This document shows positions 41,501-57,300 of a stretch of DNA of 64,000 bases, one piece after another; position 1 is the stretch's first letter; each line of letters opens with the position of its first letter. The notes beneath the pieces were generated by a model. That model saw only the letters and a list, made by a program, of their open reading frames with translations, had not been told where the DNA came from and did no database searches. Both the position numbers and the translations under genes were made by a program. Source of the DNA: Solen grandis (taxonomy: Eukaryota > Mollusca > Bivalvia > Adapedonta > Solenidae); NCBI GenBank assembly GCA_021229015.1, contig CM037788.1, positions 46,552,497 to 46,616,496 on the forward strand. Reading direction: 5' to 3'.

Positions 41501-44500
41501 ACCTCAGTATTGTATACTCACGCCCTGGGATTTTACATATGGCCGGATATGTGTTGGTACAAATCGTGTCGTTCCAGAGGCCATTTTTCGTTGCAACACA
41601 CCTCTGTCCGGTCGTGTAGGTGGGTTCACCTTTGTCCCAACTGGTGTACTGCACTAAACTATTGTCCTCCCATACGTACGTCCCGGTTTGCTAGAGACAT
41701 ATACAATTGTATTTACCTTCTATACAGACAGTTTAACTCTGCTACTAAGTCCTAGTACCCATTTATACATTTATAGATGGGTCATGTATTGAATACTTTT
41801 AAAGCAATACGCAAATAAAATAACAAATATAACCACCTATAAATCATGTTTATTTTACGTATGAATATATGTATGTAAGATATTTCATGTCAAGATTAGA
41901 GGAGTTTGTTGTATTAATATTAATCCGATTTGTTAATTGCTTAGTCCTGATGAATAACGTCTATACTAGAAAATATGATTAATTTGGGAACCCCCTCATT
42001 GCGTTTCCAGTTTTTAATGCTAAGTAAATACGTGTTAAGATTAAAAAAGATAGAAATTAATCCAGCTTCTAGTAAACCAACCTTTTGGTCTGCTAGCCCA
42101 ATCCATACCGGAGAGTTCAGGTTATAGACTAAGACGTCAAGGTATGCTTGTTCATATATATTCTGGACTGACGTCAGTGTCGCCTTGTCCTTCTCGCACG
42201 CCGCTTTGGCGTCAGCCCATGACATTGGCGTCGTAATGACGCGATAACAGTCCAAGAAGTTTGCCGCGTACCCCGGCATCGCGCACGATGGCTGGGGTGT
42301 AGTAATGGCGTAATTGGGATCTGTAAGCAAATAATGTCTTTGCAGTGATCTTGCAGGTTTTAATAAAAATCGGTTAACCATACAAGGTCCATCCATTGCC
42401 TTACTTTCAATCATTCACGTAAATCTTATATTTAAATTCATAGAATTTGCTTGGCGCTAACCATGCTAAAGGTAGTTCCAGGACTGGTTGGCCTGGTGTC
42501 GGGATAATGTGACTGGGTGTGGTATCATGCTAAGTGTCTATGGCGTGGCGCTGCAAGTGTGGCAGCACAATCTCAGCCCAAAGTAGACACAGATTATAAA
42601 TGACTGAAATACTGTCACTGTTTAAAACATAACTGACAAGCATAAGTACCTAAAGTCCTGGCACGTTTTCTATCACTTTCCACGAAACTAAATTTAAATA
42701 ATAATATTCTCTCGCGGTAAAACAGAGATTTTACTTTCTCCTTTCGATACTCGGGTGTTCGCAAATCAAGATACTATAAAAAGTAGCATTTACCCTTTCT
42801 TGCCTCACAAAGGAAAGCACGTGTATCGGAACAGCGGATGTTGTGCCATTTTGCTGCATGTCTCAGGTCTGTATACATCTCTACACATTGGCCCTGGGTG
42901 ATATACACAGACACCAGCTTTAATTCAAGTACCCAGTATAAAACATTGTTTCTTGTTAAACTATTCTATAAGATTTTTTTCTTTTTACTGTGTATCTTTT
43001 CATTCTATCCTTTAAAAAGTACCTTTAATTACATATTAAGTTTTCAGTCTATGGGTCTCTCACCGCTGTAGGTTCGAGTTCATGTTAAGTTTGGTTCATG
43101 TGAGGAAGACTTCAAGCGCCATGCCTCTTGGCACTCTGTGTCTTCTTCCACCTGTATTAGCTGGAGCTTGCTGTATGATCGACTTAATGTCACAGCGAGG
43201 TAAACTCCTGCACAAAAGCAGCGCACACATGTGGAGTAGTCATCTAGTTGAACATAGCATCTTAATGCTGACATGTCCGATAATTATCCTCTGTGTCAGC
43301 GCGAACTTGAAGTTCAAAACTTTGGGTTTTTAATCAATTGGAGGTTAAAATGAAATTAAAGGAATCACTAAGACAAACAATAATTAACAAGTAACTGGTG
43401 TTGTATGCAACACATAAAGTCCCCTACCGGCTCCACCTTGACTCAATATGGTAATCAATCCCATTTTTTGCCATATTTTCACTATTTCCGTTACCATAGC
43501 AACCACAATTTTAGTCGAGGAACAAAAATAAAATGACGTGCATAATCTACAGTACACATTGCCATCTAGTCATATACCAAGTTTCATCAAGTTTGCTTGC
43601 TTAGTTATCGCGGGATCCCATTTTTTGCCATATTTTCACTATTTCCGTTACCATAGCAACCACAATTTTAGTCGAAGAACAAAAATAAAATGATGTGCAT
43701 AATCTACACATTGCCATCTAGTCATATAGCAAGTTTCATCAAGTTAGCTTGCTTTGTTATCGCGGGATCCCATTTTTGCCATATTTTCACTATTTCCGTT
43801 ACCATAGCAACCACAATTTTAGTTGAAGAACAAAAATAAAATGACGTGCATAATCTACACATTGCCATCTAGTCATATACCAAGTTTCATCAAGTTAGCT
43901 TGCTTAGTTATTAAGTTATCGCGGGATCCAGATTTGTGCGGACAGACGGACGGACGGACAGACTGACAGACGGACAGACGGACGGACGGACAGACGGAGG
44001 GCAAACCTATAGTCCCCTCCGGTGTGAACACCGGTAGGGGACTAATAACTAGTTCGGACATATCTTTACCCCGGACCGCTGTGGTTGGTTCTTGTCCCAG
44101 TTAGTGATCCGCAATCTAGACGTGTCCTGCCAGGTGAATTCGTTGTTCCGATTGTCGTCATTGAGCCCGAGCCACACCCCGGACTGGTCAAACATGTCAT
44201 ACTGAATTGTATACGTCACAAATGCTGAAAAGAACGTCAGTATCATACACTTCTTTACCAGGTGAAATATAAAGTGTGTGATGATATCGAATACGAAGCT
44301 CTCATATTGTTATATAGATTTTCTTTGATGCCTATAAGCTTCTTACACTTATACCTCTTGGAAAGCTTCTCTCAGTTGCGCCCCCCCCCCCCCCCCATTA
44401 AAAAAAAAACAAAAAACATCACGATGAAATGCACACTAAGCGAGATTGGAATCCACAACATTCAGATTACACATACGTAGTCTAGCACTTTACTGGAACA

Positions 44501-47500
44501 CCCATTATGATCAATCGTAACATGCGAAAATCGTGAATATCATGTGATATATAGCTAACATTTAACAAATTGTGAACAAACAACAAATCACTTAACACCC
44601 AAAATCGAAGCCCTCTCTCTCTCTTTATCCTTGTCACCGATGGGACAAGCATTACTAAGTTAATTACCGAGCTCCTGATGATTGCTGATGCTGGCGAGAT
44701 CGGCTGTGGAGGAGATTTTCCGACATTCGGCCCGGGCAGATGTGTAGTTGCGCCTTGCTGTCTGGTCTCGGGCACCAATTATTGCGTAACATTTGTTATC
44801 TTGAAATATATTAAATGTATGTTTATGCTAATCAGTTGAATAATTACTAGCACAAACGATGACGGCTGCCTGATATAATTTGCTGCAGTGCTGCTGCATG
44901 CATAGCTATTGAATTCCACCCCCACCCCCTTTTAATTAGATATACAGTTAAAAATATGGTTTTACATATACACATCATATAAGGCTAATATATAAAATGT
45001 CCACTTACACGGCCAAAGATAACTATTACTGGTATTGAATACAATCAATTATTCACAACACCTCAAGGTGAACGCATCTTGTAATGTGAAACTCTTGAAT
45101 TGTTACTACCCCAACTCGTATCGTAACGTGACAAACTCGTATTTAGAGCCGTGGTCACACCATACGGTCACGCACGTGGCAGAATGCAGTGTGGAATGAC
45201 CGTAGTTGACCTTGGTTAAAAGTATCAAACGTAGTAATACGTAGTTCACCCAAAGTTCAACGCACATAGTTACATACATAGTTTGAACTCAATGGTTTGG
45301 CTAGCTAAACAATTTCAACATGTTCCAAACATATCTACGGTAAGCTAGGGTACCAAATGTGATCTTACTTTCCTAGACGACATTAATTTGCCCTAAGTGA
45401 CCGTAGTGATAATCGTAGTTAACCGTAGAAATATGGCAATACGTTTAACACTAGATAACAACGTTTGAAGCAGGCTCATCGCGCATTGCAGTGAAGTATG
45501 GTTAATGATGTTTTGACAATAAATTCGATTCCTCTTCATTGGGAACAAAATAGAGTAAAGAAGATCATAGGTAAAGAAAAAACAACAAGGATTTGTAGCA
45601 GCAATGGTGTCTGGTAATCATGCAAAAGCGCAATTGTCGTGCCAAAGCCTTAATTGAAGCATCCGTAGTGCGCAGTCGCGACCTCGCATGTTTACCATAG
45701 ATCAACGCAACACATTTGACTAATTTACCATAGACTAGTTGTGTGTACTTTGAACGTAGTTCCCTGTTATTCAACGTAGTTAGTGCCACTAGCACCCGTA
45801 GTTACACCTAGTGCGACCATAATTAACATTAGACGTATTTACTCGTACTTCACTCTTCTTAAATATTCTTTACCTTTCATCTTTGGCCAGTCTAATCCGG
45901 ACCTTCTTCAACCTAGTTTATCATATTGGCACTACGATGACCTACGTCCACATGACCTGGCTGACCGTAAGATGTGACTATTGCTTAACTTAAGATGGAG
46001 ATTAACGTACCAAGGGGGACAGATTTCATGTTCGGTGGACAGCCGCCGTGGATCAGTGGAGTTGTAGGTATGGTACCCGGTGTAACACCCTGCCTCTTCT
46101 TACACACGTAATGGAACCTCTCATTACAGTCGTTGTCGTTCCAGTAGCCTGAAGCATGTCCGCTTTCACATAATTGACTATACCACTAGTAGGCCATCAA
46201 ACTACCTAACAAGAACCCCGAACACCCATAGTTTCTTTAATTTTTGACAAAGAGAATGCAAATTTTGCATAAATGTTTTTACTACATTTACTATAATTAC
46301 TTTATCGGGACTGACGTTATTTAGAGTTGATTGGACATCACCTGCGTCAATATTATTGGCTGTTTTGTGTGGTATTGTATTGTGTTACCAAATCAAACAA
46401 TTGCACTATGGTAATTAGATTACCTGAAATAAGTTCATCTTAATGTAAATGTTAGAAATTATCAACATGTTATATACCAGTAGTTTGTTTCAATTGTCCA
46501 CACTTTTCTTTGCCAAAAGCATCGTTTGGTTCCCCGCCTGACCATTTGATGAAGTCCAGTGGTGTGTTGTCGGACCAGCTGCGTGAGAAACATGAGAGAC
46601 ATGAAGGTGGTCAGATGTCAGTTTGTTACAAAGCAGAGTAAAATCTAGATAAAGTAGAACATGCCAACTAATAATGCAATTATGGGTGCAAGTTGTCAAG
46701 AAGGAATTCAAAGAATGGTTTCATCAAATTGAATTAAACAGAGCATTTATTCGATTTAGATCATTCACAAGGATGAGGTCTCCCATCTGTAGTTAGCCCC
46801 TTTGATAACAAAATCGAGCATTTGATATCCTAGGTTTTCTTCAAAATGAAATTGTGCTTGATATAAATTCAATCCCATAATTTGAGTTTTCGACAAAGAT
46901 AACCACGATCGTAATATCAAGGGAATTTGTCATTATCTAACTGACGGAATGGGAATCTTCATAGTTCTGTTGTGCCCTATCCTGTTTATTTGGTACCTAC
47001 TAGATGTAAGCTCGAATCGATTTGTCATTATGTTGATGATAACAATGTAAATGTTGAGAAAACTGAGGCTAACCTAAATTGATTCACGCCTGTGTCTCGC
47101 AATCCAATCCAAGTATTCGAAAGTTGTGTACGAGTGGTCTGAAAATAAACAGGTATGTCATGGTGCAGTAAATACATAACATGAAGATAGCTGGATTTCA
47201 AAATGGTTGGTTTTATGAACATGAATTTAAGAACGAAAATGTAATAATAAGATGGTAAAGATATTTGACATTAGCGGTCTCATTTACAGACTATGTATTG
47301 CACAAGGTAACCAACACCAAAAAAACGTATTTTGCTTTTGCCTTTTATTTTACAAAAAGACACAATGGGTCTCAAACGTCTTACACTTGATGCAGATCTC
47401 TAAAATGATACATCGATTTTGACTTTGCTATGAATTATATCATGCCATGTGTTTCTTAACCATTTTACTTCAATTAGACTCATTTAACACAGATCATGTC

Positions 47501-49492
47501 TCCTCTGTTTTCTCATACAATATTTTACAGAGTCTGTATGGCAAAGGAAAATCCATTGTTCATATGCCATTTAAATTTCAGTCAATTATTATTCATGAAG
47601 TCGTAAATTTGTATGTGAATATTCATGGAGTAAAGGGTCAACTAATGTTGTTGTTTTGTTGATGTTTTGCTGTTGTTTTTGGGGGGTGGGGGTCACTCTC
47701 TAAAGTATGATAAGATAATCATATACTCTCTAAACGTTGTTGGTAATTCACAAAACATTACCAGAGAGACAAGGTAGCCATTCTCTTGCTCTGTGTGGAT
47801 ACTGGCCAATTCGCCACCTAGTTGATTGCACCTGTCCCGGGCGTCGAACCAGCTCAGTCTGGACTGAGCGCCGGCATTCGCACTTGGTAAGTAGCAGTCC
47901 CCATTAAACGAAACCCAGCCGTCCTGGGCGGAGCCGCAATATGCTAAAACACATGTGTTTTAGAATAAAAGTAGTTTCAATACGGTATCCCTTGTCGTGC
48001 GACATGCGTTTGTCGAGAAGATTGTTGCAATAGTGAAGAAATAAAATAGAAGTAGAAAAAGTCCCACGGGAATTTTTTTTTACTATTGGGGTTCGTCTGA
48101 ATAGTTCATATCATGTCCCAGAGCCCAAACAAATGATAGTGACCATCGGTTTCACATGAATAAACCGGCCTTGGTTGCACTTGGCTGTGAAGTCGAGGGT
48201 TGTGGGTTCGATTCCCCACTTGGGTCGGGCACGGTCTTCGTGATGAACATTATGTCACCTGACATTATTAAGTTGAAATTCTTAATGATCAAATGCAGCT
48301 CTTAACGGGTCCCGTTCAGTGATTTCATTGGCTGAAAATGTAGATTATGTTCTAAGTACTTGTAGATATCGATAAAGTAACTTACAGGGCACGACCGGCG
48401 TCGTTGATGGTGGTAAGGTACGGAGATGTGTACCTGAAAATAATCAGAAATATCACTGTTGTCACCCATGTTTGTTCTGATCACAATCTATTAATCATAT
48501 TATTTGCAAAAAAAATCATATCAGTCCACAAACAATGGGTATATCGGATACATATTGCAATCATTGGATGTTGAATTAAATATCAACCAATAATGTTTAG
48601 ATCGTATGCAATTTCAACGTAAAATCATATATTACTATTAATGTACTGAACTTAAACAAGATTGACGCGCATAATTAGATCGGGGAAATATGGATAGAAG
48701 CAAAACAATGGGCCTTTTTTAAAGATTCGGGTACAAGTAAAAAAACAGAACTTTTAACAACTGTAACTATTGTATCAGAAGCAACGTATTACTAGATGAA
48801 CATATGTAAATTCATAACTTTAATTACCGCATGCAAAACTCTAACCACGTGTTACCTTGAAATAAACACCTAAAACATGTGTCATTTTAATACATGTAAA
48901 TTATTTAGTTGACATGATTTTTTTTCTTCTATTTTCATTTCCTTTAGTGTAAGCTGCATCAATTATTTGGAACCAGTGCTGAAAAGGTACAAGTTACATT
49001 ATTGCATTACCAATGGGCCACTGACGAATAGTTCTACCCTGGTACCTTTGTGTACTCGCGGTCTTCCGCTACCTGTAATTAGTTGGACGTCGCCATATGA
49101 TTGAAATACTATCGCAGCGACGGTAAACCCCAATACAACAACAACAACACTGACGAATAAATAAAATATGTTCTAAATCGCAAAAGAATACAAAGATAAG
49201 ATCTTCAGTGAATCAAAACGATGACAAGACATGGCTCGGTTCGTCACATATGCAATATTCCGATATACCGGTATTAGGATTTACAGTAAAATATGTCCGC
49301 TACTACACTGTGCCTTAAAAGTTTTTGAACCCTTGTTAGGTCAACTGCTGGCAATCAGTATCAAATACAAATCCATGCGTTCTTTAGAGTAATCCAGGGC
49401 AACCATTGACTACTTGCTATTCTAATGTAGCTTTGAAGAACGTGTGAGTCAGTTTAAATGCTATAAAAAATAAAAATGTGCATTGTCTTCTT

Positions 49493-49537
<45 letters not shown>

Positions 49538-52500
49538 CGGTGTAAAATCATTATGTCTTTGGCCCCAGGGAGGCTTATTTTTCTTATTAAACGCTTTCGT
49601 AATTCAACTGACTTTACCTAAGCGAGCTTTACAGACGAAGGCGTGCTGAACATAACAATTATTGTCGTTCCAACGATGATTCCATCCGAACATTTCCGTA
49701 CAGTCGTCCTCGCCCGAGGAATCGTTCGGCTCTCCTGTATTCCAGGCCGTATAGTCCACGGGGCTTCCGTCCGTCCACGTGTACGCTGTAGAGGTTACCA
49801 TAGAAACTTTTAAACTATTTTGTACCGCAACCAGTATTTTCAAGAATATTTGTCAAAATTGATTTTATGATTTGTATTTACATCTCTTTTTGTTGAAGTC
49901 ATTTACGCAACCATAATTATCAGTTGATAACACTTTCCTGTCTGAAATGATATTAATGTTTGAATTCCAGCAGGAATGGTCACCTAGAAAACTGAGACAA
50001 AAGTAGTAATAAAACATTATGAAATAATGGTTGTTTATCTTATATGTTCGTATTTTATCCAATTAAGATATGTCAATCATCATTCAAGAGACTGTGGTAA
50101 GATACTGTACATTTGATCACAGTTTGACATACTTCTTTTTCAAACGGTTGGAACTTCAGTTTTGTCTTCATTCATATCATATTATAACCTCAAATTTGTA
50201 AATAAATATGTACTTATCAATTAAGAGGTCTCGTGAGATGCACTATATACATAACTCACCTTTCTCCGCGGACATATCATTTAGACCTATCCAGATGTTG
50301 GCAGATCTGCCGGTTATCCAAAAATCGAGAAAAGACCTGCTGGGTGAGCAACACAAACAGAAGGTAAAGCGGGAGAAACATATAAGAATATAAACAAGGA
50401 GAAAAATAGTATGGCACAAAATTAGGGTTGAAGGTAGATTTAACCATGAGAGGTAGTTGCAATTATTTCTCAAATATGGCTGTATTAATACACTGCAGAT
50501 TCAAGATTCAACAATAAGATTTATGCATGTAAACACTGTATATATATTTTTTTGTTTTGTTTATTTATATGTATATGTTACGACGAAAAATGTAAGTTTA
50601 AGTCAATAAAATATCTATCCATCATATTTAAGTTGCAGTTGTATTTCCACTTGCAGTTTTATCTCTACAGCTGTAAATTGGTAGTTGCAACTGTATTTTC
50701 CTGCACCCCTGGTTATCGTTATTTTCAGCCCAAATATTGCACCATATGTGAAAGCACTGGGGATATATCTCAAAACAGGGGAGACAATTCTGATTATACA
50801 GCTGAACCTATCCTCAATCCCAATAATTATATATTTATATAAAATGCAAAGAAAAACAACACAAAGATTTAATTGTCTACAAAATGCTCCGATCGTTTAT
50901 TATTATTATCAACGTGTAGCATTAAACTATGTATACTTCGATGGAAAAAATTATTTTACTCATGAAGGTGATTTTTTACCGGATGGAAAATCCGGTATAA
51001 TTCACTGATTTGAATTGACCAATCAGTGAATGGGAAAATCTCAAACGTATGTTTATTTCCTATAGAACTTGAAATTTTACACCAGCATATAGTTTAGGTA
51101 TTCAGGAAGTGCTCGTTGTTTTACGTAGGTTTACGTCTCATTTCTGAGTAAAATGCTCTGTAGGTATTATTTGATTATTTCTTGTCAGGATAACAGTGTT
51201 TCTGTATCCTAAGTAAAATATTCAGCTAGCAAGGATAAATTGTTTCTTTACCAGGGATGATCCGCTTAATAGCTTTATCCTGGACCTTTCTTTGTATATT
51301 TTGGAATATCGTCGAAAACCCAAGGTATATATTCCGCTATCACTTCTGTATACATCGTGGGATTTTCAGCTGGCAAAACTTCGTTTTTTCGTTTCATGAA
51401 TATTAATCACCTACTTGCTGACCAATGAAATCACGCAAAGTATTTTGAATTCTGTTCGTAGAAATTTACAAAAGCAAATGCTGACTCATTGTTCCCGCAA
51501 GATACACCACTACTCTTAGGCGAGGAGCATAATGTCACCTCTACATGGTAAATCCCGCGACGTTTCATTGGTCAAATGATACCTGCTATCATCGTACTGT
51601 CTCTGTCACGGATCCAATGAAATGTCTAATGAATCATTCATGAGTACGAAGTTTTGCTAAACCAAATATCCCACGGTCGATTAATAAGCAAAGCGTATTT
51701 ACCTACCGTGGGTTTTCCGGCGTTGACTTCGGAAGATAGTGTTAAAACAGGTAAATAGAAGCTTAGCTCAAAGTTTATTGAATAATATTCAATTATATAT
51801 TTTGTGTCTGAAAGTGTCAAATTACATATAACTTATTTAAGAAGCCATGAAATAAATGAAAACAGATCCTATCCCATGAGAGAGAGAGAAACTACAGCAT
51901 ATCAGAATTACATTTTTAACTCATTTATTTAACCTTCCGAAGTAGTACGATTTCTTAATTCGCAGTGACGTGGTCTACTATTCCAGAAAGGTCCATGGAA
52001 GTGCATTTGTGAACATGTATGGCCATACCTTTCTCAGAATCAAGGTCATTGAACCCAATCCAAAGGTCAATAGAAGAGTAATGGGGGAAAAAACCGTGAT
52101 GGAAATTATTTCTGAAATTTGCAACACGTTTGATACTTTTCAAAAATCAATGTCATTTTGTTGATTATTGATTCCTGGTCATGTTTTCTGTATATAAATA
52201 TATAGATTTATGGCAAATGTGTTAATGAATTTGAGTATGTACATATGAAAATAGCATTCAAGTTTTATCAGTAGGAGGGTGCTCTTAACAAATTGAATAC
52301 ATCAATAAAATTTGATAATGAACCGTTTTCTTTTAAATATTTTGACATGAACATTTGATAAAAAGAAACAGATTACCAGATGAAAAGTTGCTGTATTAAT
52401 GCGCTCTTAAAAGACATATGCCATATGTCAAGCAAACTAATGTAAGAATTTTAATAATAAATGTTTTTGTCATAAGGCGTCGTAAATATTATTGATTATA

Positions 52501-54280
52501 TTTGTTTATTTGAAGTTCGATGTCCCATCAACAGTGTCTCAGTCATTTAGAGATTAGTGCTGTCTCACTGAGGTATCACACCTGCCGTAGACAAGGTAAC
52601 ACCCAGTCATATTATCCTGACACAGGGCCAACCAGTCCTGGAAATACCCTTATATGTCGAAAGTAAAGCTAGAGAAATAATTCAGTAACATTTTAAAGAC
52701 TTCAGTTTAACTCGATTATAACATTATGTCATTGTGTCAGTTACATACTTAAAAAAGGACGGCTTTCTTTTCATTTCAGGATCACACAGTTTCATTTTAA
52801 GCATCTATAGATAATTAACGTTCAGCTAATTAACTACCCTAATGACGTCAGGAACTGAGCCTCGTCTGCGCTGTGTATACTGGCTAGGTCAGCACGCATA
52901 CCGCGACACGTGTCTCGCGCACCAAACCACGTGTTAACCTGGCTGCCTTTGAATCCCTGTAAAAGAAATATTTAGATTATGAGCAGGATATCATTGGTTG
53001 AACCACAGTACAATAACTTGGTTTTGTTGGTTTTTAGACTGGCGGCCGCCAGTCTTATGCTGAAATTCGAAATCGGGCCTTTCTGATTTGCATATTTTCC
53101 ATAACATTTTTAACTGTAGCACTCCGTGCTTTGTACGGATTCATACAATGCAAGCTGAGCTAACGAAAGCGAGTGGAGTGTGTTACACAGATGTGTTGCA
53201 ACGACGTTTAAATGACCTTTAGAAACTCTTTTAATGTGTATAGTTTGTGTGTCCACTCTTCTTTTACAAATTCCTGAATACAACCACTTTCAGTGTGAAC
53301 AAAATACCTGCGTCGTTTACAAAACAGAGATTGAACCCAGCTGGAGTACATGTAGATCCACTCATGCAATTAAGAAAAATAGTACTTCGCATAAGTACGT
53401 AATTAACCTAAAGTAGTTCAGCAGAGTTTCGCACGATAATGATATACATGTATTACGCTGCATTTCTGTCTTCTCATAAAGTCAATAGCCACGCAATGAA
53501 AATATTACCCAGCCTTGGAAAAAAAAATTCAGAATAGCAGTATCAGATGCCATAAAACTACTTTTAAACCATCTATAACTGTTGTATTATATATACACAT
53601 TAATTTTAAGACAATGACAGGCAAATAAACTTAGAGTTTATGATAATAATCAATATAATGTTTTAAATTTAATGAATATTATTAATTTGTGTATCTATAT
53701 TATCAAGATTATTCATATACCGCGCAATGTAAATAACCGCAAAATGGAAATTCCATTGCACCTTAAAAATACCACGCAGATGAAAGTTATTTATTCATAT
53801 GCAAACTCGTACCAACTACAATAGAACTATAATAAGCTTTTAGCTTTCAGTTTAAATCCTTTTTGTGTATCTTTGTAACTTGCAATATCACTTATTTTGT
53901 AACATGTTATTTACAAATAAAATATGTTTAAACTAAACTCGTACCAACGACAAGTTATGAAGACATGTTATTTATATGTATCAGATACTCCAAATTAAAA
54001 CTTCTCAGTTCATAATAAATTTGTCATGTACCATACTATACACAGCGGGTCCATTTTAAGGTGATATCGGTATACCCATACAACATTGACTGGCGCGTGT
54101 ATGCCACACTTTCAGTAAATTAGTCAAACACGCGTATGCTGACGCAATAGAAGTATGAAGAAGGAAATTTAAGATTAAGTTTAGGCTTCTGTCCAAATCA
54201 CCATCATCAGCATGTAATAGTTTTATATTATGAAAAAAAATGATTGATATATTTATAATCAATAAAATTTAGAACTGTTA

Positions 54281-54321
<41 letters not shown>

Positions 54322-57300
54322 AACTAACACGTGCCTTTAACGGCCTTCTTCACACCTTATCAACCGGGAAGGAACAAACAAACAAACTGGAAAGGGTGTG
54401 CTCAAGTCAATATTCTAGATTACGTTAGTTAGTCGTTGCTTCTGTTCATCATCATCATCATCATAGATTTTAGACTTCATAAATATAAAGGGTCAAAGTA
54501 TCAAGGTTTATCATTTTTACTATTTTATATATAGGGCATTGAAATCAATTCCATAGTCGAGCGTTCTGTTCTCTGACAGCTCTTGTTCAATATTTAGTTT
54601 AGATGTACGTTTTTAATTTTGATTATTGTGTTCTAATGTTTGATAAAAAAAAAATGAAAACTATTTTTTCTTGTTTCTTATTTGTCAACTGAAAAACTGA
54701 TACTGACCACATACCCCCCTTTATAAACAGATTAGAATCCAGCATATAACCTATTTGGATTACAATCTAGCGCTCTTGCTGCTCACAACGACCAACCCGC
54801 CGACAGTCTATCAGTGCCTTCGGCGCTTTGATATTATTTGTACCTAGGTTCTAACACGCACGGCTATTTATTAACCAAATATATATGTATATCGTTTTTT
54901 ATTTCCTTTTTTTATAAATTGTTAACTTCAGAATCCTCCATAATGGTAAAATTTAACCTTCTGTAGTAAACTTATTTATGGTTATGACCAAGAATGAATT
55001 TGTAATTAATGAGATATACATGTATATGTTTAGCAACCATTGTGATGTCAGAGTATTCTAATGTTCTATACCATAACACCAAAGGAATAAGTGATATTAT
55101 AATTATAAGGAGGCGGGGGGGGGGGGGAATAGTAGATCCATGTTTACCTTGTAACAGAAAGAGTTGCGTTCTTTCCACCCCGCGGGGCACTGGGGCGGCG
55201 GGGAAGTGGTGGGTGTAGGTACGGTACTGAAGCCACTACGGGGACTCTCACAGATGTAATACAGTGGCATGCCACATTGCGTATTGACCCATAGTCCGAC
55301 ATGAGGCAATGTTGTTCCCATGGCAACACATGTGCTCTTTTCGTTTCCTGGCAAACGATAGAAAATGTCCATGTGTCTCATAAATATCTCCGCACTATTT
55401 GTCCGGATTGTGAAACATTCATTTTTACACTCAAAAAAATGTGTCAGTAAGAGTTGACAAAATTATCGCTAATGTCATATTACCCCCTGTCAATGTGACC
55501 GTGACATTAAAATATTTGCTCCACGTATTTACTTACTGCTATTTTGTTATTTAGGATAAGTTTCATGAAAATTTGAAGGCGCAATGTACTGGTCCAACCC
55601 AGGAACCTTCGAGGGGGATAAGTAAAAGTTGTAAGAATGTGTTTCCCAATCGACGTTAAATAAATTCTCGAAAGTTTACAATTTTCATTAAAATTCGACC
55701 AGGCTCCGTGATCATGGTCCATCAGGTGAGCATGGGAATTTTGTAGTAAATGCAAGCCTTTATAGGCTTAGAACAAAAGAGCCTATAAGTCAACAGATGT
55801 TTGCAGCTGCACTGAAGTCTTTTTAAGCATATGAAGAATTATGATTATAATTTAATGATGTGTAGATTACCTAAAATTCTAAAATGGGAAGAAAGATATT
55901 CCACCATTTTTCTTTTATAATATGTTCAAGTACATGACTGTTTGACATAAATAATAACAATAACAAACAATACCTGTAAAGTAAAATAAAAGAAGAAAAA
56001 CAGTTGAACATTTTTATAAGAGAAACAAAACTGATGACATTCGCCCCTAAATATTCAAATATCACCTAGCGCCTTGTTCGATCCATGGTTGTAGGGATAA
56101 AGAGCAGACAGATATAACATAGGTCTCTTACAACATAGATTTATATACACTGAGCCAAAATACTGCAGGCCGTAAAAGGACGCCCCCGATTTAACGAAGG
56201 GAAGCATATAAAAAATCCCCTAAATGTACATGTACATTTTTAACATAATTTTACGTTATAAGTTATGTACGTTAGGTCTTCGTGGTTATGAAAAATGTCT
56301 GATATTACTTAAATTTAAACAATCAAAACATCTTTATAGCCAAAAACAACCTCTATCCAGAACTATCAGAGAGCTTTAGTTTAATGGGGGGTTTTAAATT
56401 TCTCATTCGTGCTAAATAAATAAATGAAGTAATTAATGATGAAAGACCTGTGTGGTTGCGGGACCAGGCTGTGAACGTCAAGTTGCTCCCGTTGTCTAGT
56501 ACGAAACTTCCGGTGGACGTAGTGCGAACCCCAATCCAGTAGCTTCCAGATTTACCAGCAATTTTGGATGCAAGGAACGCATGTTGATAACTAGTTAATC
56601 AGAAATGTTTTTGTTTGTTATCATCCATATAAATTATATGAATTATGAACAGCATTTTATTGTGAAGATTGGAATAATTGTGTTCGAATTTCAATCTTGA
56701 AACAATCACGCCAACTTACTAAAATGTATTTCTTTCTAAACCTTATGTTATAGGATAATAATAAAACAATCCAATATTTCAAAGAATTAACACATCAAGG
56801 CATATTCAACTGCCTCGTTGGAACCCATGGTAAATATATCATTATCACCACCGTATATATGATGGGAAACTTCTCATTGTGCCTGCGTAACGCCACCTTT
56901 ACGTGGTACAACGAATCTAACTTTCAAAATCCTGCGCCATTTCATTGGTCAAATAATCCGTGCTGTCATCGCCACGGATCCAATAAAATGCATAATTAAT
57001 CATTCATAAATGAAAAAATAACACATGATCGATTAAGAAGCAAAGCATTTTGGGCCAACGTTGGCTTATTAGGGATCCTACGATGGAGTGATTGAAGTGT
57101 GTCTGTCGTCCTATAAACTATTGTATAGTTTAAAGTGTTTTCAACACTGGCAACATGGTCCATTCCTTGAAATACTATCATCACTAAATGAGGTATTTGA
57201 AATACTGATAGTTTCTTTTGTTTACAAATTAGAACATGCTCGAAAAACATACGAATAGATATGTCTGCTTGTTGTTGTTTTTTGTCTGTCTTAACACTTA

